NCBI RefSeq assembly: GCF_031755915.1
Contig: NC_083379.1
Location: 28,334,001 to 28,398,000 of the forward strand
Reading direction: 5' to 3'
DNA from: Ziziphus jujuba
Taxonomy: Eukaryota; Streptophyta; Magnoliopsida; Rosales; Rhamnaceae
DNA length: 64,000 nt
Positions 23,176-33,814 of the stretch are shown in pieces (position 1 is the first letter of the stretch; each line of letters opens with the position of its first letter). The notes below the pieces were generated by a model. It saw nothing but the letters and a program-made list of their open reading frames with translations, had not been told where the DNA came from and made no database searches. The position numbers and the translations under genes were made by a program.

Positions 23176-23790
23176 TAGTGGTTGTTGCTGCTGCCGAGCT
23201 TGCTGTGTTGCTGCTGGTGCTGTTGCTGGTGCTCCTGTATTGCTGCTGGTGCTGTTGCTGGTGCTGCTGAGCTTGCTGTGTTGCTGCTGGTGCTGTTGCT
23301 GGTGCTCCTGTATCGCTGCTGGTGCTGTTGCTGGTGCTACCGAGCTTGTTGTTGCTGCTGCCGAGCTTGCTGTGTTGCTGCTGGTGCTCCTGTATTGCTG
23401 CCGGTGCTGTTGCTGGTTCTGCTGAGCTTGTTGTTGCTGCTGCCGAGCTTGCTGTGTTACTGCTGGTGCTGCCGAGCTTGTTGTTGCTGCTGCCGAGCTT
23501 GCTGTGTTGCTGCTGGTGCTGTTGCTGGTGCTGCCGAGCTTGTTGTTGCTGCTGCCGAGCTTGCTGTGTTGCTAATGGTGCTGTTGCTGGTGCTCCTGTA
23601 TTGCTGTTGGTGCTGCCGAGCTTGTTGTTGCTGCTGCCGAGCTTGTTGTTGCTGCTGCCGAGCTTGCTGTGTTGCTACTAGTGCTGTTGCTGAGCTACTA
23701 TGTTGCTGCCGAGCTTGTTTTTGCTGTTGCCGAGTTTGCTATGTTGCTGCTAGTGCTGTTGTCGAGCTACTGTATTGCTGCCGAGCTACT
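23176..23790. repeat. GC-rich tandem array of GCTGCTG / GAGCTTG units
   Basis: About 600 bp of variants of TGTTGCTGCTGGTGCTG, CTCCTGTATTGCTGC and GCTGCCGAGCTTG. Unit lengths are multiples of three, so long open frames appear in more than one register. On the plus strand these read Cys/Leu-rich or Ala/Val/Gly-rich. The three minus frames read Gln-rich (QARQQQ), Ala/Ser/Thr-rich or Ser/Asn/Gly-rich. The 265-codon plus frame at 23182-23979 is explained by this and is not called a gene. The array joins the broken end of the receptor-kinase fragment and fades into the 150-bp array on its right. GC content is far above the surroundings. Confidence 0.85.
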
Positions 23791-24340
23791 GTTTACGTGT
23801 ACTGGTTACGTGCACTGTTCATGTACACTGTTCACCTATGTTTAAATATTTTTTTTTTTTTGTTTGCTAAAATATCTGCTTATAAACATCAATCTCCAGC
23901 TTGTGCTGCTGCCGAGCTATGTTGCTGTCAAGCTACTGTTTATGTATACTATTTATGTGCACTGTTCATCTGTGTTTAAACATCTTTTTTTTTTAGATTT
24001 TTTTTAAAGTTTTTTTGGGGCTAAAATACTTGTGTATAAACATCAATCTCCAACTTGTGTTGCTGCCGAGCTATTGTTTACGTGTACTGTTCATGTGACT
24101 GTTCATCTATGTTTAAACATCCTTTTTTTTTTTAGATTTTTTTTTTTTTGGGCTAAAATACCTGTGTATAAACATCAATCTCCAGCTTGTGTTGCTACCG
24201 AGCTATGTTGTTGCCGAAATACTGTTTATGGAACTGTTCATGTGCACTGTTCACCTACACTGTTCATCTGTGTTTAAACATCTTTTTTTTTTTTTTGGCT
24301 AAAATACCTGTGTATAAACATCAATCTCCAGCTTCTCTTT
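23790..24340. repeat. Four-copy tandem array, ~130-155 bp units with ACTGTTCA
   Basis: The anchor CTAAAATA recurs at 23867, 24021, 24153 and 24299, each followed by a variant of TGTATAAACATCAATCTCC and then AGCTTGTG in the first three. Between anchors are T-runs, GTTTAAACATC or close variants, and one to three copies of ACTGTTCA (eight in all). GAGCTA/GAGCTT pieces of the neighbouring array are interspersed, so the two arrays probably evolved together. Confidence 0.85.
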
Positions 24341-24344
24341 CTTG

Positions 24345-25610
24345 CTAACTGAAGTAAACCAGATTGGTAAATAAACGGCAAACTAGCATACATTTAGTCA
24401 AATAATCAAACAAGACTTCATGTTTCCAATACATGGCAATTTAAGAAGTCTATAATCATAACTCAACTCTCTTTTAGTAACTAAGCTGATAGTTATTGTA
24501 ATATGACAAAAAAAGAAAAAAATAATGTAAGAAAAAGAGGAATATTTAAACGCAGGTAAACAGTTTACGTGAACAGTACGGATGAACAGTAATCACAAAA
24601 CTTGCTTTCTTAAGTTTTCTGTACTAGTTTGTACTATGGCTTTTTTATCCTAGTTAACAAATATACCAACCAATGATAGAATCCTATGAAAATAATCTAG
24701 TTTTCTACAAAACCAACGAACATAATATCAGCTTTTTGTTCTCTGCAGAATTTACCACAGCATTGAGCATCCTATTCCTTAGAGCACTTTCCTTTTTCGT
24801 TTCGATTATTAATGTCCCATAGGATATTTCTGTGTGCTTCATCTAGCATAGGAATTTTAAGATCTTTTTTTGATATGCCAATCTATCCATTGACAAACAC
24901 ACCTAAGTAGAGGCTAGAAGCATAAGTCCAATAAACAGGCATAGAAAAAACATGAGAAAGATGAAATAAACAGGCCAATAAGTCTTCTAACAAATAAACT
25001 ACGGTGGTGAAGTACAATATGGCATTTTAGAAGTAAATCAATAACATGACAGATTAGAATATTGAAGTAGAGCAAAATGGCAGTGGTATGTGGAAGAAGA
25101 TAATCTATTGCAAAAATGGCTGCTCTTCTCTTCATTTATCATGATGTACAGAAATTAAACGTTCCAAACATAAAGAGTAGCACGTGAATATATGGCAAAA
25201 CCAGTATACATTCAATCCAATAATCAAAACACATCTCTATTTTACATAGTCAGCTGATAGTGCTTGCTATAAGATAGAAAATCCCAGACAAGCACACCAA
25301 AATAAAAAAACAACTTCTTCTCCCAAATCTGTTGCAAGATAGGTCATCCTTTCATTTTCTCATGCAGACCTGCCAAAGGCCAGCAAGTCCTTAGATTAGC
25401 AGCATGTTAGTTCAATAAAATATCGAAGACCATACGATACCACTTAGTTTCATACCTGTGGAAGACAAACTATTAGCTTTAGAATCATATTCCGAGGCGT
25501 TCTGAGGACTTTCCTCATTTTGTGAGGACCTATATAGATGAGCAGCCTGGTTTGTACAAAGTATGATCATACAAATTGCATAAGAATAATAAATAGTAAA
25601 TGTATTATTT
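24345..25610. other. Non-coding part of the MULE region
   Basis: AT-rich sequence downstream of the transposase gene. It holds a small cluster of inverted motif copies at 24560-24595 (GTGAACAGT and ATGAACAGT). No open frame has a recognisable product. Confidence 0.5.
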
Positions 25611-25612
25611 TC

Positions 25613-27792
25613 TTACAGATTGTTAAAAAGTGGACAGTTTCTTTTGTCGTGCGATTGCCCAATTTTTCCACATCCATTGCAACGTCGACCTCTATACTTT
25701 GCGGCATTTGTTGCCTTCTCCTTTCCCCTTTTTAATCTTTGTCCGCATCCCTTTGCCCTCACAGCAGATGGGTCTTTCAAAGCCTCATAGTCATGAGCAG
25801 TGCTACCTTTTTCAGAAATGCCTCCACTTTTCGTGTTGCTAACTATTGATTCAATCTTGCCTAGCAAACTTTGAAGACCATCATTCACAATTACACTTGC
25901 CTCTTCATATATTATGGCTTTATCAATGACTTCCGAAGCAAGTTGGAATAGTTTAGCTCGCCAAGTTAATATTGAACTACGCTGTCCACCTATCTCAACA
26001 CCTTGCTTATCGGTTATTATTTGACATTTTGCACCTCTAGTCCACCTTTTCATTATATATTGATTTGGCAAAGGAATGTTACCAAATAGTCTCAAGAATG
26101 CCAAGATATGTCTACAAGGAAGTTCTTCACTCTCAAACTTCTTACATGTACAATATGCAAAGTCCAATTCTTACGAACACGTTCTTTTGGACTACTCTCG
26201 ACCACATACATTTTATGTGTAGCATTTTCACGAACAAATTGTGGCATTATTACTAAGCTATTCCACAACTCATCTTGAAACTTAAGAAAAATCTTGCGTG
26301 TGTAAATCTCAGCCATTTGCTTTTCCATTTCCAATGGCAATTTCAAAACAAGCTTCTCATTAATATCAACGTGATCAACCCCTAACTCTTCGTGGCGTTG
26401 ATGTGCAAGCGCCCTATTAAATCGAAGTATGAAATCCATCAATAAGTTTCTCTTCAAAACATATTTCTTGAAAAATGCATGGGAGCTTTCCACACGTTGG
26501 CTACTTGACATTCCAGCTGAGAATATATGGTTAACATATGCAGGCACCCATCTTGAACGTAGCTCAAATGTTGATTTTAACCAATCATTGTTATCTAGGC
26601 TTGCCTTCTCGATGGTAGTCACCCATTTTCTTTCAAACTCTTCAGGGCATTCTGATTCCCAAATGCATTGTTGGAAGTCCTTATAAAAATCTCTATAGGT
26701 GATCGCATTTAAATACGTAGAGAACTTCTCAAGTATGTGCCAACTACAATACCTATGAAATGTATTCGGTAAGCTCTGAACTATAGCCTTTTTCATTGCA
26801 GGATCTTGATCGGTAATGATCATTTTTGGGTTGTTCGTCGGCATGCTATCCTTTAATAGCTCAAACAACCAAACAAATGATACCGTTTTTTCATCACTTA
26901 AAAAGGCACATGCAAAAAGCACCATTTGACCATGATTGTTCACCCCCACCAAGGGTGCAAATATCATACCATATTGATTAGTGTTGTAAGTTGTATCAAA
27001 TACAACTACATCACCAAAACATCCATAAGCTCTTCTAGACACCGAATCAGCCCAAAAACAACGCTTCAATTTACCATCATCATCTACATCTATTTTAAAA
27101 AAGAAGCATGGATCCTTTTCTTACTCGGTTAGGAAATATTCCTTTAAAAGTTCTGCATCTTGTCCTCTTAATTCATTCCGCACTTTAGCTTCATGGTTAT
27201 ATATATCCTTCTTTGTACACCCAATATTCTCTATACCTCCAGCTTCAAATTCAAGAATGCTTATTTGTTGATGAGTTGGCACATTTGCTGCTGAAAACTG
27301 CAAAGTTAGTGACTTCTTGGCTTCAGACACACTACGATGTGATCTCAACAAATGCACTCTTCGAGGGGTTGATAATGGATGACTATGTTCTTCAACAAAT
27401 ACAGTGATGACAAATTTCCCCGTTTTTGACCTAACCACGGCAAGTTTAGCTTTACAATTTTCTCTTGTCATCCCCCGACACCTTTTTCTCTCATCGTCCT
27501 TTTTAGAAGATACTCCTTCCTTAAAACACACAAATTCTTTCCTGACAACTTCTTTTGCACCTTTACATCTCTTAGTCAAACTGCTATGAACACTAAACCC
27601 CGCCTCTTTTGCATATTTAATGTAGAACTCATGTGCCCCATCTATCGATTCAAACTCTTGTCCAACCTTTGGTTTGCAGTTTTCGACCACTTGGGGAATG
27701 TAAACATCATCCACGGATTTTGAATGTGACAGCAAGGATATGTCTTCAACTCGTCTACAATCTGAATTTGCTTCCAACTGTTCTACACTCAT
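25613..27792 (-). pseudogene. MULE transposase of the FAR1/FRS type, interrupted
   Basis: Three adjoining pieces make one protein. 27121-27792 encodes the start (MSVEQLEANSDC) and a FAR1-type DNA-binding domain (VGQEFESIDGAHEFYIKYAK, ending in VEEHSHPL). An in-frame TAA at 27121-27123 separates it from 26092-27069, which follows in the same frame. That piece holds the MULE DDE domain: VVVFDTTYNTNQYG has the first Asp, KMIITDQDPAMKKA the second, and CSWHILEKF follows. A frameshift near 26170 leads to 25613-26167, with a SWIM zinc finger (YCTCKKFESEELPCRHIL) and a C-terminal CNGCGKIGQSHDKRNC knuckle. The domain order is that of FAR1-related sequences, which are either host regulators or MULE transposases. 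Its setting between Mutator-like repeats favours a transposase. Two lesions make it a probable pseudogene unless they are sequencing errors. Confidence 0.88.
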
Positions 27793-27830
27793 GTTTCCAA
27801 TCTGAATTTGCTTCCAACTATTCTACACTC
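27758..27830. repeat. 33-bp near-perfect duplication at the MULE gene start
   Basis: CAATCTGAATTTGCTTCCAA followed by CTRTTCTACACTC occurs at 27758-27790 and 27798-27830, 40 bp apart with one mismatch. The duplication covers codons 1-11 of the transposase frame and its 5' leader, so a second copy of the VEQLEANSD coding stretch lies just upstream of the start codon. Confidence 0.85.
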
Positions 27831-28356
27831 AAACCATCTTCCTATTGATCAATTTGTAACCTGGTAGACGGCAAAGCAAAACCATCATGAGAGGTGGTAA
27901 TATCTTTTATTTTAAGAAAGTTTAGTTTCTAAGTAGAAGAGAAAAATATTGCAAAAATAAAGGCACTTCAGCCAAAATCTGCCGAGTTTGCATTATGGTT
28001 GCTGATCCAGCACACTCTATAATGAAAGAAACAAATATGCATGCATCAACAGAAAAAATAAATAAATAAATAAATCTGAATCATGGGGTTCAAAAAGGTT
28101 AATAGTACATATAAAAATGAAAAATATAAGTTTCAAAACAATGAAATAATTACATCTTTGCTTGATAAAGGGAAAAAAAATATTGATACATAACTCTTTA
28201 ATCAATAAGAGGTTAACAAATCTACGCAAAGGCTATTAAAAGAATAAAAATAAAAAGCAATGATATCAATTTAATCTATTAACTCTATGTTTCATGCATA
28301 TTAAGGGGATTATAATTATTCAAAGTTCTTATTCAAGGATATATATACATATGTCT

Positions 28357-28357
28357 T

Positions 28358-28388
<31 letters not shown>
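28357..28388. repeat. (GT)n microsatellite
   Basis: About 15 GT dinucleotides on the plus strand upstream of the MULE transposase gene, within the element. Confidence 0.85.
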
Positions 28389-28395
<7 letters not shown>

Positions 28396-28556
28396 GGAAT
28401 TACAAAATAGAATTACTTTGTGTTCCAATTATAACAAACTTATTTTCTCTTGTATAACATGCATGGATTGGCCATTCGTATACTCCAAAAACAAGTGGTG
28501 TAAATATCTCTTTCGTGTTAGTATTATGATAGACTAAGTGAATTGATTATTACACA

Positions 28557-28606
28557 ATGAACAGTATGCGTGAACAGTATCATGAACAGTATGCGTGAAC
28601 AGTGGT
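28557..28606. repeat. Cluster of four TGAACAGT motifs
   Basis: ATGAACAGTATGCGTGAACA, then GTATCATGAACAGTATGCG and TGAACAGTGG. The same octamer occurs eight times in inverted orientation in the 23790-24340 array and twice at 24570-24595, so the motif brackets the transposase gene on both sides. A protein-binding role is only inferred. Confidence 0.7.
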
Positions 28607-29283
28607 ATTTATACACAGGAAAGAAAAACAACATGCATACATTCATGCTTTTTCTGTGAAAAGTATCATTTTCTAAATTTTCGAAAATCATCATGAAGAT
28701 TGGCCTTCGTTCAAGTTATTTCTCAACCCAAATCACAATCCCACATTTAACAATTTCAACTATGCAAGACTACATAAAATCACCAACATAAAAAACAGAA
28801 TGAAAAAAAAATTACAAAACATAAACTCACTCACTCACTCACAGATACGAAGAGCCAGAATATAGACATGCAGAGTAGAAGATTATGAGCTGGTGGATAC
28901 AGAGAAGGGTGGCAATCGTGGTGCGAGCTGGTGCGTTTGCAAGATGGCAATGCTGTGGCAATGGTGGTGCAGTCTGGTGGGTTTGCAAGGATGGCAATGC
29001 TGGTTGCTGCTGGTGCGATTGGGAATTTTGACAAAATTCTTTCGAGCTGGTGAGAGCGGGAATGTGAGCGGGAAGGGCTCAGGGGAAATTTGGCCAGCCA
29101 TTCTCACGTGCGAGTTGCTTTGAAGTTGGGCCGTAGATGCCAGCAATGCAAATCGAAGGGCAGGAAATTTCATCACATGTTTGGTCCGCATATAACCCAT
29201 GCGGTCGGTCCTCAGGCTAGCCTCTCTGTACATATATATATATATAGCTTTCATATGTTAGGAGCATAGCTTCCTTTTTATAT

Positions 29284-29630
29284 TGGACATTTAGTGACAT
29301 GAAAAGTATTATCGATTACCACTTATTAATTAAGATTTTAGTATTAAATTATTAATTGAAGTGGCACCTTTAATATTTGACATATCAATACAATTTTACT
29401 TTATATTAAAAATATGTTTCCAATATAACATATAGATATATATAGTTTTGAACTTTTGGAAATATAATCCCACTTTATGTTAGATACCTAATTACATGGC
29501 AAATATTATATATTGCTACTTGCCTGATTAAAGTTTTAGTATTAAATTTTTAATTGACATAACACTATTAGTATTTGATATATCAACATATTATCACCTT
29601 ATATTTGGTACATATTTCCAACCACATGTG
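29284..29630. repeat. Diverged direct repeat, two copies ~198 bp apart
   Basis: Both copies share ATTAAGATTTTAGTATTAAAT or GATTAAAGTTTTAGTATT, then TAATATTTGA or TAGTATTTGA, CATATCAA or TATATCAACA, and ATGTTTCCAA or CATATTTCCAAC. The sequence is non-coding and AT-rich, just outside the right MULE end. Confidence 0.55.
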
Positions 29631-29639
29631 CGAATTTAG

Positions 29640-30657
29640 CTTAAATATGTGTTATATATGTGTGTATATATATAGTTTTTTTTTTTAAGTAGATTTCTTT
29701 AGAATAATAAATAGTGTTCCCTCTCAAAATAATAGTTCCCTCCATAAAATAGTGCCCCTTATTAATTATAGATTACATGAAGTCTTGTGTTTTTTTTTTT
29801 TTTTTTTGGTAATAATCTTGTATTCTTTACTTATAAAATATTCTTTTGGAGAATGTTATTTTTTTTCCCCCTTTGTATGGAAACTATGTAAAATTGTTTA
29901 TCACATTAATCAACTTAAAATTTTCTATTCTTATGTAATTATTAATGCCTATAAGTTCAAAATTCCTATTTTAATTTTGAATAGAAGCTACCTTTTTAAT
30001 TTTACATAGAAGTTTATAAACCTTTTTTTTTTTTTTTGAAAAACAAAGTTCATTTGAATTTGATTCAAAATAGAAGCAAATAAATGAATCCTAATTTAGA
30101 ATTCATTAAATTTCAAAAAACACATAGATATTAGTTTTTTTTTTTCATTTACAATAATTTTTTCCATTTCGATATTTTAAATCAATGATTTCCAGTTATG
30201 AATACAAGGGGTTTACCAATTAAACCATCTTCATGGACAAATAGCTATTAGTTTGATGTAACAATTTATATCATTATCACTTTAAAATATATATATATAT
30301 ATACATATATTTCATTATTCAACCATGACCCCCTAAACAAAATTTCTGAATTTGCCATTATTCCCAACAAAGCATTAGTATACATATAAATATACTATAC
30401 AGTCATAGTCAAATCAAATTTTTAATATTAGAACTAACATTAAAACTTCATTTTTGGTCTTTGGATAGCATCAAAGACTGAGATTTAAAATAACATTTAT
30501 TAATCATCAAATCCTAATACAATTTACTTTCTTTAAATAAAATTTTAATATGTTACTAAATTTATATTTGACTACTTCTTAACTTTTAAAGTCTAGTCCT
30601 TGATATGATCCAAAGACTAATATGGAAAATATAATGTTAAAACTATCAAATTGTACT

Positions 30658-30694
<37 letters not shown>
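29640..30694. other. AT-rich intergenic sequence
   Basis: No gene is supported. It contains homopolymer T-runs and (TA)n followed by (GA)n tracts, the last directly abutting the hairpin MITE at 30695. Confidence 0.5.
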
Positions 30695-30698
<4 letters not shown>

Positions 30699-31162
30699 TT
30701 TCTATGGTGCGGACCGCACCCAAAGCCTTTTTTTTTAAATAAAAACATTGGCTTTGCTGTGTACACTGTATAGCGGATCATCCGTATACGAACCGCATCC
30801 AAAGCCAATGGTTTTTTTAAAAAAACATGGTTGCAGACCGTCCGCATGCAAACTGCACCCAAAGCCGATGCTTTTTTGGAAAAAAAAAAAATCGACTTTG
30901 CTGTGTATGCATGCAAACCACACCTAACCACACCTAAAGCCAACGCTTTTTTTACAAAAATGTCAACTTTACTGTGTATACTGTGTAGCGGACTATCTGC
31001 ATGAGGACCGTACCCAAAGTCGATACTTTTTTGAAAAAAAAAAACGTTGGCTTTGCTATATATGCTATGCATACATACACAGCAAAGTTGACACTTTTTT
31101 CCAAAAAGCATCGGCTTTGGGTGCGGTCCGCATGTAGATGGTCCGCACCGTAGAATTACTCT
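30695..31162. mobile_element. 468-bp MITE built of repeated hairpins
   Basis: The left end AGAGTTTCTATGGTGCGGAC pairs with the inverted right end AGAGTAATTCTACGGTGCGG. Both continue to CGGACC and CCGCACCCAAAGCC. The interior repeats a module of GTCCGCATG-type sequence, CACCCAAAGCCNATG, a T-run and A-run, and NCGGCTTTGCTGTGTA about four to five times in alternating orientation, so many local stem-loops can form. The end segment GGTGCGGACCGCACC is itself a near palindrome. No coding capacity is seen. The minus-strand open frames at 30617-31111 are read-through of the repeat. Flanks are TA-rich, so the target duplication is ambiguous. Confidence 0.75.
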
Positions 31163-31324
31163 ATATATTTATATAATATGGACTACTTTGAGGTTTGACT
31201 CTATTAGCATCAAAATTTGCAATAAGAAGTCTACCATGATCAATCAACATATAAGTGGTAATCAATCATCCCATGATGAATCACCAACTTAATGGTGATC
31301 AATCACTATTGGGTTATATGAAAG

Positions 31325-31407
31325 AACCCACCCTAGAAACCCTTTGAAGATCTCTCGAGTAGTGAATTTCCACTAAGCAATTCTTAGAGAAAACCTAATA
31401 AAACCTT
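31325..31407 (-). repeat. Inverted LTR-end fragment facing a plus-strand LTR
   Basis: This 80-bp stretch resembles the reverse complement of the last part of the neighbouring LTR (33580-33660), sharing for example AGCAATTCTTAGAGAAAACC against CCAATTCCTAGAGAATACCC read on the minus strand. It is a family A LTR tail in opposite orientation, directly abutting the LTR start at 31408. Confidence 0.5.
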
Positions 31408-33668
31408 TGTAACATTCCATCCCGAAAAATGCCAAAAATTTTGAAACTTTTATCAAGTCTGACTAATTGGAGCATTTATGGGTCTCAAATTTGAATTTTT
31501 TATGGCCAAGCTTTTGGTTTGACTGATTTATCATTATGTAAAGCACATCGATATGAGTTCATAAACTAGCGACACATCAAATTTTAAGTTACGGATAAAA
31601 AGCTATGATTTTGAAAATTTTTAAACATCAGTATTATATCAATGTCCAAACCAGTCCCAATTTTTTATCATTGGTGATCCAGGGCCCTATACATACATGG
31701 GAAGCTACACCTTCACTAATACAATTACAAAAATATCCAAAAAAAATCCCCAAAACCCTTACAGACCTGTACGACCCATGGACCGACCCGCAACCCACTT
31801 CCTTCACAAACAAGGTCAAAGCCGATTGACTTCTTTTCAGCTACCTAACTACCACACATGCCTAACCACTGGCAAGTCCACCTTTGGGCTACAAAGTTGG
31901 CAAAATTTTTCACCAAACTACTGGTCAATGAGCCAAGATCGACAATTTTGTCCTCCCATTTTTGGCCATCTAAATCCATTTCAATACTCTGGTTATCAAA
32001 ATTCCTCATGGTTTAAGAGATCTATCTACTGAAAGTTTAATCAAATGACCATCAGCAATAGACCAAGAAGCTTAGATTCTTGTTATTCATTCCACAAGCT
32101 TTCCATTGATATAAAGTTTATAAATTTTGAACATCGTTTGATTATTTTTCCATTTTTGGGTTAATTAGTTAAATACCGAATAGAAATAGACTGCGTTTGG
32201 ACAAAAATTGATCAAATTAGACAAAATTGATGTTGGATTATTATAATTAGATATTAATAGATTCCATTAGAAGGTTTAATTTCATAAAATTGACCTTTAG
32301 GTGAACAACCCCAATTTTAAGTACCTAATCCTAAGTGTTTGCATATAATTAGATCAAATTTATGTAATTGTATGGATGTCTAAAGTTGATACACTTCAAT
32401 ATCTTTGATTTAGTTGTTGAAGTCTGGAAAATATTTTATTATATTATAGGCATCCGTATTGAACCTGGAGTCGACCCTAAATAAATAGTTGGATTTGAAA
32501 ATGAAATTATGTTTTATAGTACAGTATTATTTGAAAAAGTATGATATTACAAAGATAGTTTTATGGATAATATATTGTTATTTTTAATTAATGTCTCATA
32601 TAGTACCAATGTTTCGGTTCAATAATATATTATAACGCACAGATTTGGCACGATGTTTGTAGTACGATAGGGGTTGTGTTGTTGGGCTCTTCCCATAGGT
32701 TTATTATTGCCATGACATTTTTTGTACACTAAGAGTCATGACGTGGGTTCATCTCATAGTTTGTACTGTCACAATGCATTTAAGATGCTAAGGGTTGTGA
32801 GGTGGGTTTATCCCACAGGCTTCTTTCTTTTATTGTCCGATGGTATTCTGGGATGCCATGCACCACTTGATAGTGCTAAGTATATTATATGGTATATTGT
32901 TTATGTTTCTGAGTATATTGTTGATTTTATGATATTTATAGTTTTACTACACTTTCATAATTACTTTGTAAGATTATATTTATATTATTTTATGCTCAAT
33001 ATTTATATTATAGCTGATCCAATTTTATAATATTTTTAATGGACATTAATTTGTACTAATTGAGCATTAATTTTATAATATTGATTTAGAATATGAGTTT
33101 GGGTTTTATAAAAATGGGAACCTTTCAAAATATTGAAACGAGAGGTCTTGAAAGAAATATTTAACAAAATATATATGATTTTTGTATTGTGTCATGTCAC
33201 TTACTGAGATATCTTTATTTTTTGTTTTTAAATTTATTTCCTTAGGTTCAGGTAGTTAGCTAACAGTCTACCTCGCACATTACTCATTGTTTCATATTTT
33301 CAACAACAGCAGCAGCATTTATCTTTCTCTGTTATCTTTATTTTCCTAAACTTATTTACATCAATTGTATTTCTAAATTTTAAAAATACTTTTAAAATGC
33401 TCTGACTTAAATATTGGACGTAGTAGTGATCCTATTATGCACGTGTAGTAATGGCCTGTAATATGACGAGCTATAATTATGGACCATAGTTATAGATTTA
33501 AATGCTATTATGACTCTAGCTTTTAAGATATTATTTGATATTGCATGTGTTTGTTGTCTATGGTTTAAGTGAGGTTCCATTGGGTATTCTCTAGGAATTG
33601 CCCAATGGGACTTTACTAGATAGGGCCACCTAGAAAATCTTAGAAGGGCTCCAAGGTAGGTCCTGTCA
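31408..33668 (+). mobile_element. 5' LTR, family A Ty3/gypsy element
   Basis: It begins TGTAACATTCCATCCCG and ends CCTGTCA, two bases before the primer-binding site. This gives a length of about 2.26 kb. It holds the three-unit block at 32656-32820 (GTCATGACGTGGGTTCATCT, GGTTGTGAGGTGGGTTTATC) shared with the copies at 3966 and, inverted, 49450. This is the copy whose right edge is best fixed, by the primer-binding site. The element continues rightward through gag and is interrupted by an hAT insertion. Confidence 0.7.
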
Positions 33669-33671
33669 GCT

Positions 33672-33683
33672 TGGTATCAGAGC
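33672..33683 (+). promoter_or_regulatory. Primer-binding site complementary to initiator Met-tRNA
   Basis: TGGTATCAGAGC is the standard plant LTR-retrotransposon primer-binding site that pairs with the 3' end of initiator methionine tRNA to start minus-strand DNA synthesis. It lies three bases after the LTR end. Confidence 0.85.
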
Positions 33684-33814
33684 TTTAGGTTCTAAATTCC
33701 TCAAGGTTGTGTGCAATGCTATACAAATCATCCTATGTTTTATATATTTTTACCTAATCTATTTCTTGAAATTAATTACATTTCATTTATTCTTTGAAAT
33801 AGTACTCTTCCTAG

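Larger units (their letters stand above)
19932..29229 (-). mobile_element. Candidate 9.3-kb Mutator-like element (MULE)
   Basis: Terminal regions at 19932-20150 and 29010-29229 are inverted copies of each other. They share AGGACCGACCGCATG near the ends, then CTCACGTGAGAA or CGCACGTGAGAA, and CCCTTCCCGCTCAC followed by ATTCCCGCTC. ACATATATA stands on both outer flanks (19923-19931 and 29230-29238) as a possible 9-bp target duplication, but in a TA-rich context where chance matches are easy. Inside lie a broken MULE transposase gene, a receptor-kinase fragment, a thiolase fragment and two tandem arrays. A third inverted copy of the terminal repeat lies at 21055-21252. The region may therefore instead be a 1.3-kb Pack-MULE next to a larger MULE that lost its left end. 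Strand follows the transposase gene. Confidence 0.55.

Noticed and set aside
23182..23979. 265-codon plus-strand open frame, Cys/Leu-rich
   Set aside because: It is produced by a tandem array with units divisible by three. Other registers and the opposite strand are also open over most of the array, so openness is not evidence of coding.
23790..24340. CRISPR-like array of regularly spaced repeats
   Set aside because: Units are long, imperfect and tandem, contain homopolymers, and have no unique spacers. The genome is a plant's.
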